A stretch of 42,801 nt of DNA from Colivicinus sp963607765 (GCA_963607765.1 CAVDDT010000025.1:1-42801); one strand, 5' to 3'. Numbered from the stretch's first letter, positions 24,697 through 33,414 are shown. The notes: a model not told the origin generated them from the letters alone. Numbers and translations: made by a program.

Positions 24697-24709
24697 AATA
24701 TTGTAAAAT
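24681..24709 (+). promoter_or_regulatory. Candidate ptsI promoter with adjacent inverted repeat
   Basis: TTGTTT (24681-24686), 17-nt spacer, TAAAAT (24704-24709). GTAAAATC (24703-24710) and GATTTTAC (24728-24735) are exact complements that flank the Shine-Dalgarno AGGAGG (24723-24728). The left arm covers the -10, so this may be an operator rather than an mRNA hairpin. Confidence 0.5.
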
Positions 24710-24735
24710 CTTAATTGCGTATAGGAGGATTTTAC

Positions 24736-26445
24736 ATGATTAAAGGTATTGCTGCTTCTGCAGGAATTGCGATTGGAAAAGTATATAAATTAGAGTCGCC
24801 AAAGATTGAAGTGGTTAACGAATTAAAGGGAACGGTTGATGAGGAGGTTGAACATTTTAACTCAGCTCTTACTAAAACTGTTGACGATATTAACAAAGTA
24901 AAGGAAAAAGCTACTGGCAATCTTTCTGAAGAGGAATTGGCTGTATTTGATGCCCATTTACTAATGATTCAAGATCCAGAGTATACTAATCAAATTATAG
25001 AAATGATCAAGGCAAACAATAGTGCTGCTTATTCTTGCCAAACTGTTTCTAAACAAATGGTTAGCATGTTTGAATCTATTGACGATCCTTATTTTAAAGA
25101 AAGAGCTGCTGATGTTAAGGATGTGTCTTATAGGCTTCTATGTAATATATTGGGTTTAATCATTCCTGATTTAACAACAATTTCTGAAAAAGTAATTATT
25201 GTTGCGGAGGATTTAACTCCATCTGATACGGCTAGCTTGAACAAAGAATTTACTTTAGGTTTCTGTACAAATGTCGGTGGCAGAACATCACATTCCGCTA
25301 TCATGGCTAGATCTCTTGAAATTCCAGCTATTGTTGGTACAGGAAATATCATGTCTGAATGTAATTCTGGCGATATGTTGATTCTTGATGCAATTGAAGG
25401 AGTAGCGATTGTTAATCCAAGTGATGATGAAATTGCTTCTTATAAAACTAAACAACAAGAATTTTTAGAAGAAAAGAAATCCCTTGAGGTATTAATTAAC
25501 GAGAAGAGCATTTCTACCGATGGACATCAAGTTGAGATTGCCGGCAATATTGGCGGTCCACAAGATGTTGATGCTGTTTTAAGAAATGGCGGTGAAGGCA
25601 TTGGACTTTTTAGAACTGAATTTTTATATATGAATTCAGTTTCTGATTTCCCTACAGAAGAGGAACAATTTAATGCTTACAAAGCTGTTCTTGAATCGAT
25701 GAATGGCAAAAAAGTAGTTGTTAGAACTCTAGATATAGGTGGAGATAAAAAACTTAACTACTTTAAATTCCCTGAAGAGATGAATCCATTCTTGGGATAT
25801 CGTGCTATTAGATTCTGTCTTGACAGGCCTGATATCTTTAGAATTCAACTTCGTGCTTTAATTAGAGCTTCAGTATATGGAAGACTTTGCATTATGTTCC
25901 CAATGATTGCGACAGTCCAGGAATTTTTGGATGCAAAGGCAATATATAATGAAGAAAGACAAAAGCTTCTTGATGAAGGCGTTAAAATTGCCAACAAGAT
26001 TGAAGTTGGTATGATGGTTGAAATTCCTGCTAGTGCTGTTCTAGCTGACGAATTTGCTAAACATGCTGATTTCTTCTCAATAGGAACAAATGATTTGATT
26101 CAATATTCAATGGCTGCAGATAGAATGAGTGAGAAGGTATCTTATTTATACCAACCACTTAATCCATCTATCTTGAGATTGATTAAGATGACTATTGATG
26201 GTGCTCATTCACAAGGCAAATGGGTAGGCATGTGTGGTGAAATGGCTGGTGATCAAAAAGCCGCTCCACTTCTTCTTGGCTTAGGCCTTGATGAATTCTC
26301 AATGTCAGCAACCTCTATTCTAAGAGCTAGAAAGATTATCAATGGTCTTTCTAAGAAAGAAATGGAAGATTTAGCTGCACAAGCATTAAAGTGCCAAACT
26401 GAAAAAGAAGTCAGATCTCTTGTAAGGAGTGCACTTAAGAAATAG
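24736..26445 (+). CDS. ptsI: Phosphoenolpyruvate-protein phosphotransferase, PTS enzyme I
   Basis: 569 residues, start at ATG 24736 after AGGAGG; typical length. It takes phosphate from PEP and passes it to HPr, the first step of PTS sugar import. The N-terminus is IKGIAASAGIAIGK. The phosphorylated His lies in GGRTSHSAIMARS. PEP-binding motifs include LFRTEFLYMN, LDIGGDKKL, MVEIPAS, FFSIGTNDLIQY and the late GMCGEMAGD with its Cys. All active-site residues are present. No ptsH (HPr) or sugar permease gene is nearby, so HPr must be encoded elsewhere. Confidence 0.97.
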   Translation: MIKGIAASAGIAIGKVYKLESPKIEVVNELKGTVDEEVEHFNSALTKTVDDINKVKEKATGNLSEEELAVFDAHLLMIQDPEYTNQIIEMIKANNSAAYSCQTVSKQMVSMFESIDDPYFKERAADVKDVSYRLLCNILGLIIPDLTTISEKVIIVAEDLTPSDTASLNKEFTLGFCTNVGGRTSHSAIMARSLEIPAIVGTGNIMSECNSGDMLILDAIEGVAIVNPSDDEIASYKTKQQEFLEEKKSLEVLINEKSISTDGHQVEIAGNIGGPQDVDAVLRNGGEGIGLFRTEFLYMNSVSDFPTEEEQFNAYKAVLESMNGKKVVVRTLDIGGDKKLNYFKFPEEMNPFLGYRAIRFCLDRPDIFRIQLRALIRASVYGRLCIMFPMIATVQEFLDAKAIYNEERQKLLDEGVKIANKIEVGMMVEIPASAVLADEFAKHADFFSIGTNDLIQYSMAADRMSEKVSYLYQPLNPSILRLIKMTIDGAHSQGKWVGMCGEMAGDQKAAPLLLGLGLDEFSMSATSILRARKIINGLSKKEMEDLAAQALKCQTEKEVRSLVRSALKK

Positions 26446-26450
26446 TGTAT

Positions 26451-26480
26451 AATAGGGATGTTATTCATCCCTATTTTTTT
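26451..26480 (+). terminator. ptsI terminator ending at the next start codon
   Basis: AATAGGGATG (26451-26460) pairs with CATCCCTATT (26466-26475) around TTATT, with T-run to 26480. The next gene's ATG begins at 26481. A TATAAT at 26448-26453 overlaps the left arm. Confidence 0.85.
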
Positions 26481-26948
26481 ATGAAGAAAGTAATATTTAT
26501 TTCTAGTGGTGGTGGTCATTTAGAGGAGCTTCTTGCTTTAAAGAAGCTTTTTAGAGATGTTGACTATACTTTGATTACAGAAAAGACCGCTTCTACTACA
26601 TATTTAAAAGAAAAATATCAAAATGTTAGATATTTAGTATATGGTACGCAAGACCATTTACTTCCTTATTTATTTATTTTTCCGTTTAATATTCTTAAAT
26701 CATTATATTTTTTTATGAAAATAAAACCCGATTTTGTGATTAGTACTGGAACACATACTGCCGTTCCGATGTGTAAAATAGCTCATATGTTCAAAAAGAA
26801 AGTTATTTGGATTGAAACAATGGCTAATATTACAACAGGCACTAAAGCTGGTAGGATGATTTATCCAATTGCTGATAAATTTATTGTTCAATGGCCTGAA
26901 CTTTTAGAAGTTTATCCAAATGCTGAATATTGGGGGCCTATATTCTAA
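26481..26948 (+). CDS. PssD/Alg14-like glycosyltransferase helper subunit
   Basis: 155 residues from the ATG at 26481; the frame is also open from a GTG at 26445, but the family start MKKVIFISSGGGHLEELL fits the ATG. The glycine-rich GGGHLEEL loop, the DFVISTGTHTAVP block and the single hydrophobic segment near residues 60-80 (LFIFPFNILKSLYFFM) match the Alg14/PssD/Cps14F group. These subunits anchor to the membrane and bring the catalytic partner to its lipid-linked acceptor. The start follows a terminator T-run directly, with no Shine-Dalgarno, so expression is unusual. The partner follows with a 1-nt overlap. Confidence 0.85.
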   Translation: MKKVIFISSGGGHLEELLALKKLFRDVDYTLITEKTASTTYLKEKYQNVRYLVYGTQDHLLPYLFIFPFNILKSLYFFMKIKPDFVISTGTHTAVPMCKIAHMFKKKVIWIETMANITTGTKAGRMIYPIADKFIVQWPELLEVYPNAEYWGPIF

Positions 26949-27412
26949 TGATATTTGTTACCTTAGGCACTCAAGATAAGCCTTTTAAAAGATTGCTTGA
27001 TTATCTTGAACACAGTAATATCGATGATGAAATTGTTGTTCAAAATGGTTTTACTGAATATAAATCAAACAAATTAAAGCTATTTAAATATCTTGATAAG
27101 GATAAATTTGATGAATATTTAAATAAAGCTGATTTTGTTATATGTCATGCAGGAGTAGGAACAATCGTCAATTGTTTAAAAGATGGCAAAAAGGTCTTAA
27201 CGGTTCCACGTTTAGCTAAATATGGTGAACACCAAAATGATCATCAGTTGCAGATTGCGAATGCATATTATCAAAAAGGATACATTCTAGTGATGAATGA
27301 TGGTGATGATTTTGATAAAAAAATAGAAGAATTAAAGCATTTTGAGCCAAAAACGTTTGTTTCTAACAATGAAATATTTGTCAACAAGTTAAAAAAATAT
27401 ATAATGTTGTAG
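26948..27412 (+). CDS. PssE/Alg13-like glycosyltransferase catalytic subunit
   Basis: 154 residues from the ATG at 26948, which overlaps the stop of the previous gene by one base (TAATG). It begins IFVTLGTQDKPFKRLLDYLE, and the nucleotide-sugar-binding region FVICHAGVGTIVNCLKDGKK followed by VPRLAKYGEHQNDHQLQIA is typical of GT28-type C-terminal domains as found alone in Alg13, PssE and Cps14G. Together with the previous gene it should form a membrane-associated transferase that adds a second sugar to a lipid-linked acceptor. No other polysaccharide genes are nearby, so the product is unknown. Confidence 0.88.
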   Translation: MIFVTLGTQDKPFKRLLDYLEHSNIDDEIVVQNGFTEYKSNKLKLFKYLDKDKFDEYLNKADFVICHAGVGTIVNCLKDGKKVLTVPRLAKYGEHQNDHQLQIANAYYQKGYILVMNDGDDFDKKIEELKHFEPKTFVSNNEIFVNKLKKYIML

Positions 27413-27427
27413 GTGAGGTAAAAATTA

Positions 27428-28147
27428 ATGGGAAGAGCACATGAAGTAAGAGCTGCAGCAATGGCTAAAACAGCTGCAATGAAATCAAAGGTATATTCAA
27501 GATACGGTAAGGAAATTTATATTGCCGCAAAGAACGGTGTTCCTGATCCTGAAATGAATTTAACTTTAAGAAGTAAGATTAAGGAAGCTAAGGCAAACCA
27601 AGTTCCTGCTGATGTAATTAAAAGAGCTATTGAAAAGGCAAAGGGTGGTTCAACTGAATCATATGATTCATTAAGATATGAAGGTATTGGACCTGGTGGC
27701 GCAACAATTATTATTGATTGTCTAACGGATAATTCGAATAGAACCGTTGCTGCTATGAATCAATGTTTCAACAAGTCACATTGCAAACTTGGAGTTAAGG
27801 GTTCTGTTTCATTCAACTATGATAACTTAGGTGTATTATCATTCAACTACACTGATGAAGATAAGATGCTTGAAACTCTTATTGAAGCTGATGTTGATGT
27901 TAACGATTTAGAAGTAGAAGATGGAGTTATGACTGTCTATACTGCACCAAGTGATTTGCATAAAGCACAAGAAGCTATTGATGCACTTATTCCAGATTGT
28001 GAATATTCAGTATGCGCTATTAAGATGCTTCCTCAAGAATATGTAACATTAACTGATGACCATGACAAGGAAATGTGGAACAGGTTATTAAGCCTTCTTG
28101 ATGAAGTTGAAGATGTACAAGAAGTATTTCATAATGTAGAAGATTAG
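27428..28147 (+). CDS. yebC: YebC/PmpR family protein (YeeN type)
   Basis: 239 residues, normal length. It begins MGRAHEVRAAAMAKTAAMKS, followed by YSRYGKEIYIAAKNG, the form found in YeeN/YebC proteins that start MGR rather than MAGHSKW. The conserved PADVIKRAIEKAKGG and RYEGIGPGGATIIID blocks are present. Members bind DNA in some bacteria; related proteins have also been tied to ribosome rescue at proline stretches. GAGGT precedes the ATG. A strong terminator overlaps the stop codon. The exact function is not determined by sequence. Confidence 0.93.
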   Translation: MGRAHEVRAAAMAKTAAMKSKVYSRYGKEIYIAAKNGVPDPEMNLTLRSKIKEAKANQVPADVIKRAIEKAKGGSTESYDSLRYEGIGPGGATIIIDCLTDNSNRTVAAMNQCFNKSHCKLGVKGSVSFNYDNLGVLSFNYTDEDKMLETLIEADVDVNDLEVEDGVMTVYTAPSDLHKAQEAIDALIPDCEYSVCAIKMLPQEYVTLTDDHDKEMWNRLLSLLDEVEDVQEVFHNVED

Positions 28148-28168
28148 CTAATAGCTAATCTTTTTTTT
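28142..28168 (+). terminator. Terminator overlapping the yebC stop codon
   Basis: GATTAGCT (28142-28149) pairs with AGCTAATC (28153-28160) around AAT, followed by eight T. Confidence 0.9.
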
Positions 28169-28180
28169 AAAGGAGAAAAT

Positions 28181-29176
28181 ATGACAAGAGTAAAATATGA
28201 AGATATGGTAAAAGAATTCACACGTGTTTTAATTAAACATGGGTTTAACGAAAGCGATGCTAATGATGCGGCAACAATTTTTGCCCAAAATAGTTTAGCT
28301 GGGGTATATAGCCATGGACTAAATCGCTTTCCAAGAGTGATTAGTTATCTAGAAAAAGGAGAAATAGACCCAAATGCTAAAGCTGAATGTTTATGCAGCT
28401 TTGGTGCTATTGAAAAATGGGATGGACACCGTGGATTTGGCCCTTTAAACGCAAAAAAAGCAATGGATAAAGCTTGTAGCTTAGCCAAACAATTTGGCAT
28501 TGGACTTGTTGCTCTTGGCAATAATAATCACTGGATGAGGGGCGGTACTTATGGACAGCTCGCTTGTGATAATGGTTGTATTGGCATTTGTTTTTCAAAC
28601 ACAGCTCCAAACATGCCTGCTTGGGGAGGATTGGATCCAAAGATTGGCAATAATCCACTTATTTTAGCTGTTCCTAGAGCTAATGGCCAACATGTTATTG
28701 TTGATTTAGCGCTAAGTCAATTTAGTTACGGAAAACTTGAAAGCTGTAGATTGAATAACGAACAATTAATCGTTCCTGGAGGATATGATAAGGATGGTAA
28801 TTTAACTACTGATCCTGGCAGTATTGAAGAAAGTGGCAGAGTTCTTCCTATAGGTTATTGGAAGGGAAGCGGTCTATCTATTCTATTGGATCTAATTGGT
28901 ACTGTGTTAACTGGAGCTAATGCTGTTCATGATATAGGAACTTTCGGCGATGAAATTGGTTTAACACAAATTATGATTGCAATCGATCCAAATAAATTTA
29001 ATAACAATAATATCGAAGAAGCTATTAATGCTATCCTTGATGATGTAAAATCTAGCAAGCCTATTGATAAACCTGTTAGATGGCCAGGAGAAGGAAGTAT
29101 TAAACAAACAGTAGATAATAAAGAAAATGGCATCCCAGTAGTTGATGAAATTTGGGAAAGTGTCTTAAAAATGTAA
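28181..29176 (+). CDS. Ldh2/YiaK-type NAD(P)-dependent dehydrogenase (2,3-diketo-L-gulonate reductase-like)
   Basis: 331 residues, normal for the malate/L-lactate dehydrogenase-2 family, which is unrelated to Rossmann-type dehydrogenases. GVYSHGLNRFPRVISYLEKG carries the catalytic SHG His. WDGHRGFGPLNA, GLVALGNNNHWMRGG, IGNNPLILAVP and LPIGYWKGSGLSILLD are shared, block for block, with E. coli YiaK (DlgD), which reduces 2,3-diketo-L-gulonate in L-ascorbate-type sugar use. AAAGGAG precedes the ATG. It lies alone between a terminator and another terminator, with no sugar genes nearby, so the true substrate is only inferred. Confidence 0.88.
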   Translation: MTRVKYEDMVKEFTRVLIKHGFNESDANDAATIFAQNSLAGVYSHGLNRFPRVISYLEKGEIDPNAKAECLCSFGAIEKWDGHRGFGPLNAKKAMDKACSLAKQFGIGLVALGNNNHWMRGGTYGQLACDNGCIGICFSNTAPNMPAWGGLDPKIGNNPLILAVPRANGQHVIVDLALSQFSYGKLESCRLNNEQLIVPGGYDKDGNLTTDPGSIEESGRVLPIGYWKGSGLSILLDLIGTVLTGANAVHDIGTFGDEIGLTQIMIAIDPNKFNNNNIEEAINAILDDVKSSKPIDKPVRWPGEGSIKQTVDNKENGIPVVDEIWESVLKM

Positions 29177-29203
29177 AAAACAGGTTAACACCTGTTTTTT
29201 AAA
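29175..29203 (+). terminator. Terminator of the YiaK-like gene
   Basis: AAAAAACAGGT (29175-29185) pairs with ACCTGTTTTTT (29190-29200) around TAAC; T-rich end. Confidence 0.9.
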
Positions 29204-29228
29204 TTAAAAAAAGCTGTATACACAGCTT
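29204..29228 (-). terminator. rpsT terminator (minus strand)
   Basis: AAGCTGT (29211-29217) pairs with ACAGCTT (29222-29228); read on the minus strand it is followed by a T-run (the A-run at 29206-29212). Confidence 0.88.
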
Positions 29229-29233
29229 AATTA

Positions 29234-29497
29234 TTAACCAAGACTAGCAACTTCTTTAGCTAAACGAGCTTTTTGTCTAGCAACATAGTTTTTATGCTTT
29301 AAATGGCTAGTTACAGCTTTATCTAGAAGTGAATTTGCTTCATTGAAAGCTTTAACTGCAGTTTCTTTATCCTTAGCTTCAACAGCCTTTTCAACTTTCT
29401 TGATAGCAGTCTTTAATTGAGACTTAGCAGCTGAATTAATTAAATTCTTTTTTGCATTTGTTAGAGCTCTCTTCTTTTGTGACTTAATATTTGCCAT
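29234..29497 (-). CDS. rpsT: 30S ribosomal protein S20
   Basis: 87 residues, typical length. It begins MANIKSQKKRALTNAKKNLI, and the rest is a basic three-helix bundle ending AKEVASLG. S20 binds 16S rRNA early in 30S assembly. TAAGGAGGA lies just before the ATG. The gene stands alone on the minus strand between two plus-strand operons, as is common for rpsT. Confidence 0.98.
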   Translation of the reverse strand: MANIKSQKKRALTNAKKNLINSAAKSQLKTAIKKVEKAVEAKDKETAVKAFNEANSLLDKAVTSHLKHKNYVARQKARLAKEVASLG

Positions 29498-29557
29498 AGT
29501 TCCTCCTTATCAATTCGCTATAGAATTATATCAAAGTCCTTTAGTAAATGCAATTTA

Positions 29558-29566
29558 TGATATAAT
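29558..29566 (+). promoter_or_regulatory. Extended -10 promoter of fmt placed for a leaderless start
   Basis: TGATATAAT: TG-A-TATAAT, -10 at 29561-29566. The ATG of fmt begins 7 nt later (29574), with only CTTTTTT between, so there is no room for a Shine-Dalgarno. Confidence 0.6.
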
Positions 29567-29573
29567 CTTTTTT

Positions 29574-30515
29574 ATGAATGAAAGAATAGTTTTTATGGGA
29601 ACTCCTAATTTCGCCGCAAACGTATTAGAGGGTTTAATACAAAATAAATATAACATTGTCGGAGTAGTCAGCCAAGCTGATAAAAAAGTGGGTAGAAAAC
29701 AAGTTTTGACACCATCTCCGGTTAAAAAGATGGCACTTAAATATGATTTGCCTATTTTTACGCCTTTTTCTATTAAAGATGATTATCAAAATATCTTAGA
29801 TTTAAATCCTGATTTGATTATCACTTGTGCTTATGGTCAATTTATTCCTAGTGTATTAATTGACTATCCGAAATATAAGGCGATAAATACACATGGCTCA
29901 CTTCTTCCAAAATATAGAGGTGGTGCACCTATTCAATATTCAATTATTAATGGTGACAAGAAAACCGGCATTTCAATTATTTACATGACAAAGAAAATGG
30001 ATGCTGGAGATATCTTGTATACTAGAGAAATTGATATTGATATAAATGATACAAATACCTCTTTGTTTGAAAAATTAAGCAATGTCGCAAGAGATTCTCT
30101 ATTGGAATTCTTACCATCTTTTTTTAAAGGAGATTTTAAACGAATCCCTCAAAATGAAAGCGATGTTACTTTTGCCTATAATCTTACAAAACAAGATGAG
30201 TATATTAACTTTAATGATGATGTTTTAAAAGTATATAACCATATTAGAGGTTTGTTAGATAATCCTGGTGCTTATAGTGTTTTAAATGATAAAAAATATA
30301 AATTTATAAAAGTTGGTTTTGAATATAAGGACAATACAGATCCTTGCGTGTTTGTTGGCTTTGAAAACAATTATTTAAGAATAGATTGCTTAAATGGCTA
30401 TATTAAAGTTTATGAAATTAGGCCAGAAGGAAAGAATACCATGGATGCCAAGAGTTTCTTTAATGGTGCTGGCAAGTCTTTAGTAAAAGAAAAGTTTAGA
30501 GAAAATTATGAATAA
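29574..30515 (+). CDS. fmt: Methionyl-tRNA formyltransferase
   Basis: 313 residues, normal length. It formylates initiator Met-tRNA using 10-formyl-THF. The N-terminal Rossmann start is RIVFMGTPNFAANVLEG. The catalytic Asn-His-Asp residues lie in NTHGSLLPKYRGGAPIQ and in MDAGDIL. The C-terminal OB-like tRNA-binding domain follows from about residue 200. No Shine-Dalgarno is visible; a -10 sits 7 nt upstream, so translation may begin on a leaderless mRNA. It overlaps lepA by 8 nt. The peptide deformylase and priA genes that often accompany fmt are absent. Confidence 0.96.
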   Translation: MNERIVFMGTPNFAANVLEGLIQNKYNIVGVVSQADKKVGRKQVLTPSPVKKMALKYDLPIFTPFSIKDDYQNILDLNPDLIITCAYGQFIPSVLIDYPKYKAINTHGSLLPKYRGGAPIQYSIINGDKKTGISIIYMTKKMDAGDILYTREIDIDINDTNTSLFEKLSNVARDSLLEFLPSFFKGDFKRIPQNESDVTFAYNLTKQDEYINFNDDVLKVYNHIRGLLDNPGAYSVLNDKKYKFIKVGFEYKDNTDPCVFVGFENNYLRIDCLNGYIKVYEIRPEGKNTMDAKSFFNGAGKSLVKEKFRENYE

Positions 30516-32313
30516 GAATATTAGAAATTTTTCCATTATTGCCCACATTGACCATGGCAAATCCACTTTAGCTGATAGAATATTGGAACTTACTAACACT
30601 CTTACAAAAAGAGAAATGGTAACAAGTCAAATTCTTGATTCTTTAGATCTTGAACAAGAACGTGGAATTACAATCAAACTAAATGTCGTTCAAATCAAGT
30701 ATCACGCTAAAGATGGACAAGATTATATTTTTCATTTAATAGATACACCAGGGCATGTTGACTTCTCATATGAAGTATCTAGATCTCTTGCCGCATGTGA
30801 TGGTGCTATTTTAGTAGTTGATGCATCACAGGGCATTGAGGCTCAAACATTGGCTAATACATATCTTGCTTTAGATAATGATTTGGAAATTCTTCCAGTT
30901 ATTAATAAAATCGATTTGCCTAGCGCAGATATTGAAAGAACAAAAAAAGAAATTGAAGAAGTTATTGGACTTGATTGCAGTGATGTACCATGCATAAGCG
31001 CAAAAACTGGACTAAATGTTGAAGATGTACTAGAAGGCATAGTTAACAAACTTCCTTGTCCTAAAGGAGAAGTAAACAATCCTTTAAAGGCATTGGTCTT
31101 TGATTCTTATTACGATTCATATAGAGGCGTAGTGGTCTTCGTTTGTGTTAAAGAAGGCCAAATTAAGATAGGTGATCATATTAGATTACATCATTCTAAT
31201 ACTGAATATGAAGTTACTGAACTTGGTGTCAAAACTCCAAACGAAGTAAAAAGAGATACTTTAAGGGCTGGTGAAGTAGGATATTTATGTGCTTCAATTA
31301 AATCGATTCAAGATGTCTTTATTGGTGATACTATCACTTTGGTAGATAATCCATGTGCTGAACCACTTCCTGGATATCGTAAGATGAATCCGATGGTATA
31401 TTGTGGCATGTATCCTACTGACAATAGTAAATACAATGATTTAAGAGATGCATTAGAGAAACTTCAATTAAATGATTCTTCTTTAACTTTTGAAGCAGAA
31501 TCATCTAAAGCTTTAGGATTTGGTTTTAGACTAGGCTTTTTAGGCTTGTTGCATATGGAAGTTGTGCAAGAAAGGCTTGAAAGAGAATACAATCTTTCTC
31601 TTATTGCAACTGCTCCTTCGGTAATTTATAAAGTTACTTTAACTGATGGATCAATCGAATACATTGATAACCCTAGTATGATGCCTGACAACACAAGAAT
31701 TGATTATATAGAGGAGCCTTACGTTAAGGCTAGTATCATGGTTCCAAGTGAAAGCATTGGTCCAGTTATGGAACTTTCTCAATCAAAGCGTGGTATTTAT
31801 AAAGACATGATTTATATCGATGATAATCGTAATCAATTAGTATATGAAATGCCTTTATCCGAAATAATCTTTGAATATTTTGATAAGCTAAAGTCTGTTT
31901 CAAAAGGATACGCATCTCTTGATTACGAACTTATTGGATATCGTAAATCAGATTTATGCAAGATGGATATTCTTTTAAATGGCGAAATAGTGGATGCCTT
32001 AAGTATTATTGTACATAGGGAATTCGCTTATAAAAGAGGTCAAAAGCTTACTAGCAAGCTAAAAGAGCTTCTTCCTAAGCAACAATTCGAAATTCCCATT
32101 CAGGCTGCAATAGGCAATAAAATCATTGCTAGAACCAATATTAAATCTTTAAGAAAAGATGTCTTAGCTAAGTGCTATGGTGGTGATATTACAAGAAAGA
32201 AGAAATTATTAGAGAAGCAAAAAGAAGGTAAAAAGAGAATGAAGGCTGTAGGCAGTGTAGAAATACCGCAGGAAGCGTTCATGGCTGTTCTTTCTCTTGA
32301 TGACGATGATTAA
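30508..32313 (+). CDS. lepA: Elongation factor 4 (LepA), ribosomal GTPase
   Basis: 601 residues, the typical length. GTPase motifs: AHIDHGKST (G1), DTPGHVDF (G3), NKIDLP (G4), and SAKTG (G5). The body follows the EF-G-like order of domains II, III and V, ending with the LepA-specific C-terminal domain (KRGQKLTSKLKELLPKQQFE, AKCYGGDITRKKKLLEKQ). It acts on ribosomes during translation or 30S biogenesis. The start overlaps fmt by 8 nt and the end overlaps the next gene by 8 nt, so fmt-lepA-hemW is one operon. Confidence 0.97.
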   Translation: MNKNIRNFSIIAHIDHGKSTLADRILELTNTLTKREMVTSQILDSLDLEQERGITIKLNVVQIKYHAKDGQDYIFHLIDTPGHVDFSYEVSRSLAACDGAILVVDASQGIEAQTLANTYLALDNDLEILPVINKIDLPSADIERTKKEIEEVIGLDCSDVPCISAKTGLNVEDVLEGIVNKLPCPKGEVNNPLKALVFDSYYDSYRGVVVFVCVKEGQIKIGDHIRLHHSNTEYEVTELGVKTPNEVKRDTLRAGEVGYLCASIKSIQDVFIGDTITLVDNPCAEPLPGYRKMNPMVYCGMYPTDNSKYNDLRDALEKLQLNDSSLTFEAESSKALGFGFRLGFLGLLHMEVVQERLEREYNLSLIATAPSVIYKVTLTDGSIEYIDNPSMMPDNTRIDYIEEPYVKASIMVPSESIGPVMELSQSKRGIYKDMIYIDDNRNQLVYEMPLSEIIFEYFDKLKSVSKGYASLDYELIGYRKSDLCKMDILLNGEIVDALSIIVHREFAYKRGQKLTSKLKELLPKQQFEIPIQAAIGNKIIARTNIKSLRKDVLAKCYGGDITRKKKLLEKQKEGKKRMKAVGSVEIPQEAFMAVLSLDDDD

Positions 32314-33382
32314 ACATTTATATATTCATGTTCCATTTTGTAGTAATATATGTGGTTATTGTGATTTTGCTCATGTGATTATTAACAAGGGACTAGTCTC
32401 TAAATACTTATCTAGTTTAAAGGAAGATTTAAATAATCTTCCTTTTTCTAATTATGAAACGATATATATCGGTGGAGGAACCCCTAGTAGTCTTGAATAC
32501 AATGATTTAAAGACGTTGCTAGAATTAATTAAACCATATGCCAGCTCTGTTATTGAATATACTGTTGAAGTAAATCCTGACAGTATTGATGAAAATAAAA
32601 TTAAATTATTAAAAGAAAATGGTGTAAATAGGGTATCAATAGGCGTTCAATCAACAGATGATTATCTATTAAAAATAATGAATAGAAAGCATGATTTTGA
32701 TACTGTAAAAAATGCAGTATCTTGTTTTAAAAATAATGGCATAAATAATATATCGGTTGACTTAATGTATTCTTTACCATTTCAAACAATGGATATTTTA
32801 AAGAAATCGATTAAAGATATTCTATCTTTAGATATTAAACATATTTCTATTTATTCATTAACTATAGAAGAAAATACAATATTCAAAAGAAAAGGCTACT
32901 CTAATTTAGACGAAGATGTTGAAGCTGATATGTATGAATATATAGAAAAAGAGTTAAATAGCAATAATTTTATTCATTATGAAATATCTAATTTTTCTAA
33001 AAATGGGTATGAGTCAAAACATAATCTAGGATATTGGGAATATGACGATTTTATTTCTTTAGGACCAGGAGCTGCTAGCAAAGTTAGCAATCATAGGTAC
33101 ACATATACCAAAAATGTAAGAGACTATTTAAATAATAAAACTTTGATCGAAGATATCTATTTAGATAATGATGATTTAGCTTTTGAAAATGTTATGATGT
33201 CTTTAAGAACTATTTTTGGCCTAGATTTAGAAAAGTTCTATAGTCGATATCATCTAGACTTTAAAGAAAGATATAAAAAAGCCATAGCCAAAAATAGCGA
33301 TCATCTAATATTTAAAGATAATCATTGTATATGTAAGGATTTAGAAATACTAAACACAATACTTGTAGACTTTATGGATTGA
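32306..33382 (+). CDS. hemW: HemW-like radical SAM protein (heme chaperone / HemN-like)
   Basis: 358 residues from the ATG at 32306 (MIKHLYIHVPFCSNI), overlapping the lepA end; the frame is also open from 9 nt upstream. The radical-SAM Cys are in CSNICGYCDF (CxxxCxxCxF). GGGTPSSLE, VEVNPDSIDENK and RVSIGVQSTDD are family motifs. At 358 residues, and next to lepA, it fits HemW rather than true oxygen-independent coproporphyrinogen oxidase HemN, which is longer. HemW binds heme and may deliver it to membrane enzymes. No heme pathway genes are nearby. Confidence 0.9.
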   Translation: MIKHLYIHVPFCSNICGYCDFAHVIINKGLVSKYLSSLKEDLNNLPFSNYETIYIGGGTPSSLEYNDLKTLLELIKPYASSVIEYTVEVNPDSIDENKIKLLKENGVNRVSIGVQSTDDYLLKIMNRKHDFDTVKNAVSCFKNNGINNISVDLMYSLPFQTMDILKKSIKDILSLDIKHISIYSLTIEENTIFKRKGYSNLDEDVEADMYEYIEKELNSNNFIHYEISNFSKNGYESKHNLGYWEYDDFISLGPGAASKVSNHRYTYTKNVRDYLNNKTLIEDIYLDNDDLAFENVMMSLRTIFGLDLEKFYSRYHLDFKERYKKAIAKNSDHLIFKDNHCICKDLEILNTILVDFMD

Positions 33383-33414
33383 TTCTAAAAGAATAGCATT
33401 TATGTAGAAAGAAA

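Noticed and set aside
28407..28658. Cys-rich minus-strand frame opposite the YiaK-like gene
   Set aside because: It is antisense to strongly conserved coding sequence, without start signals.
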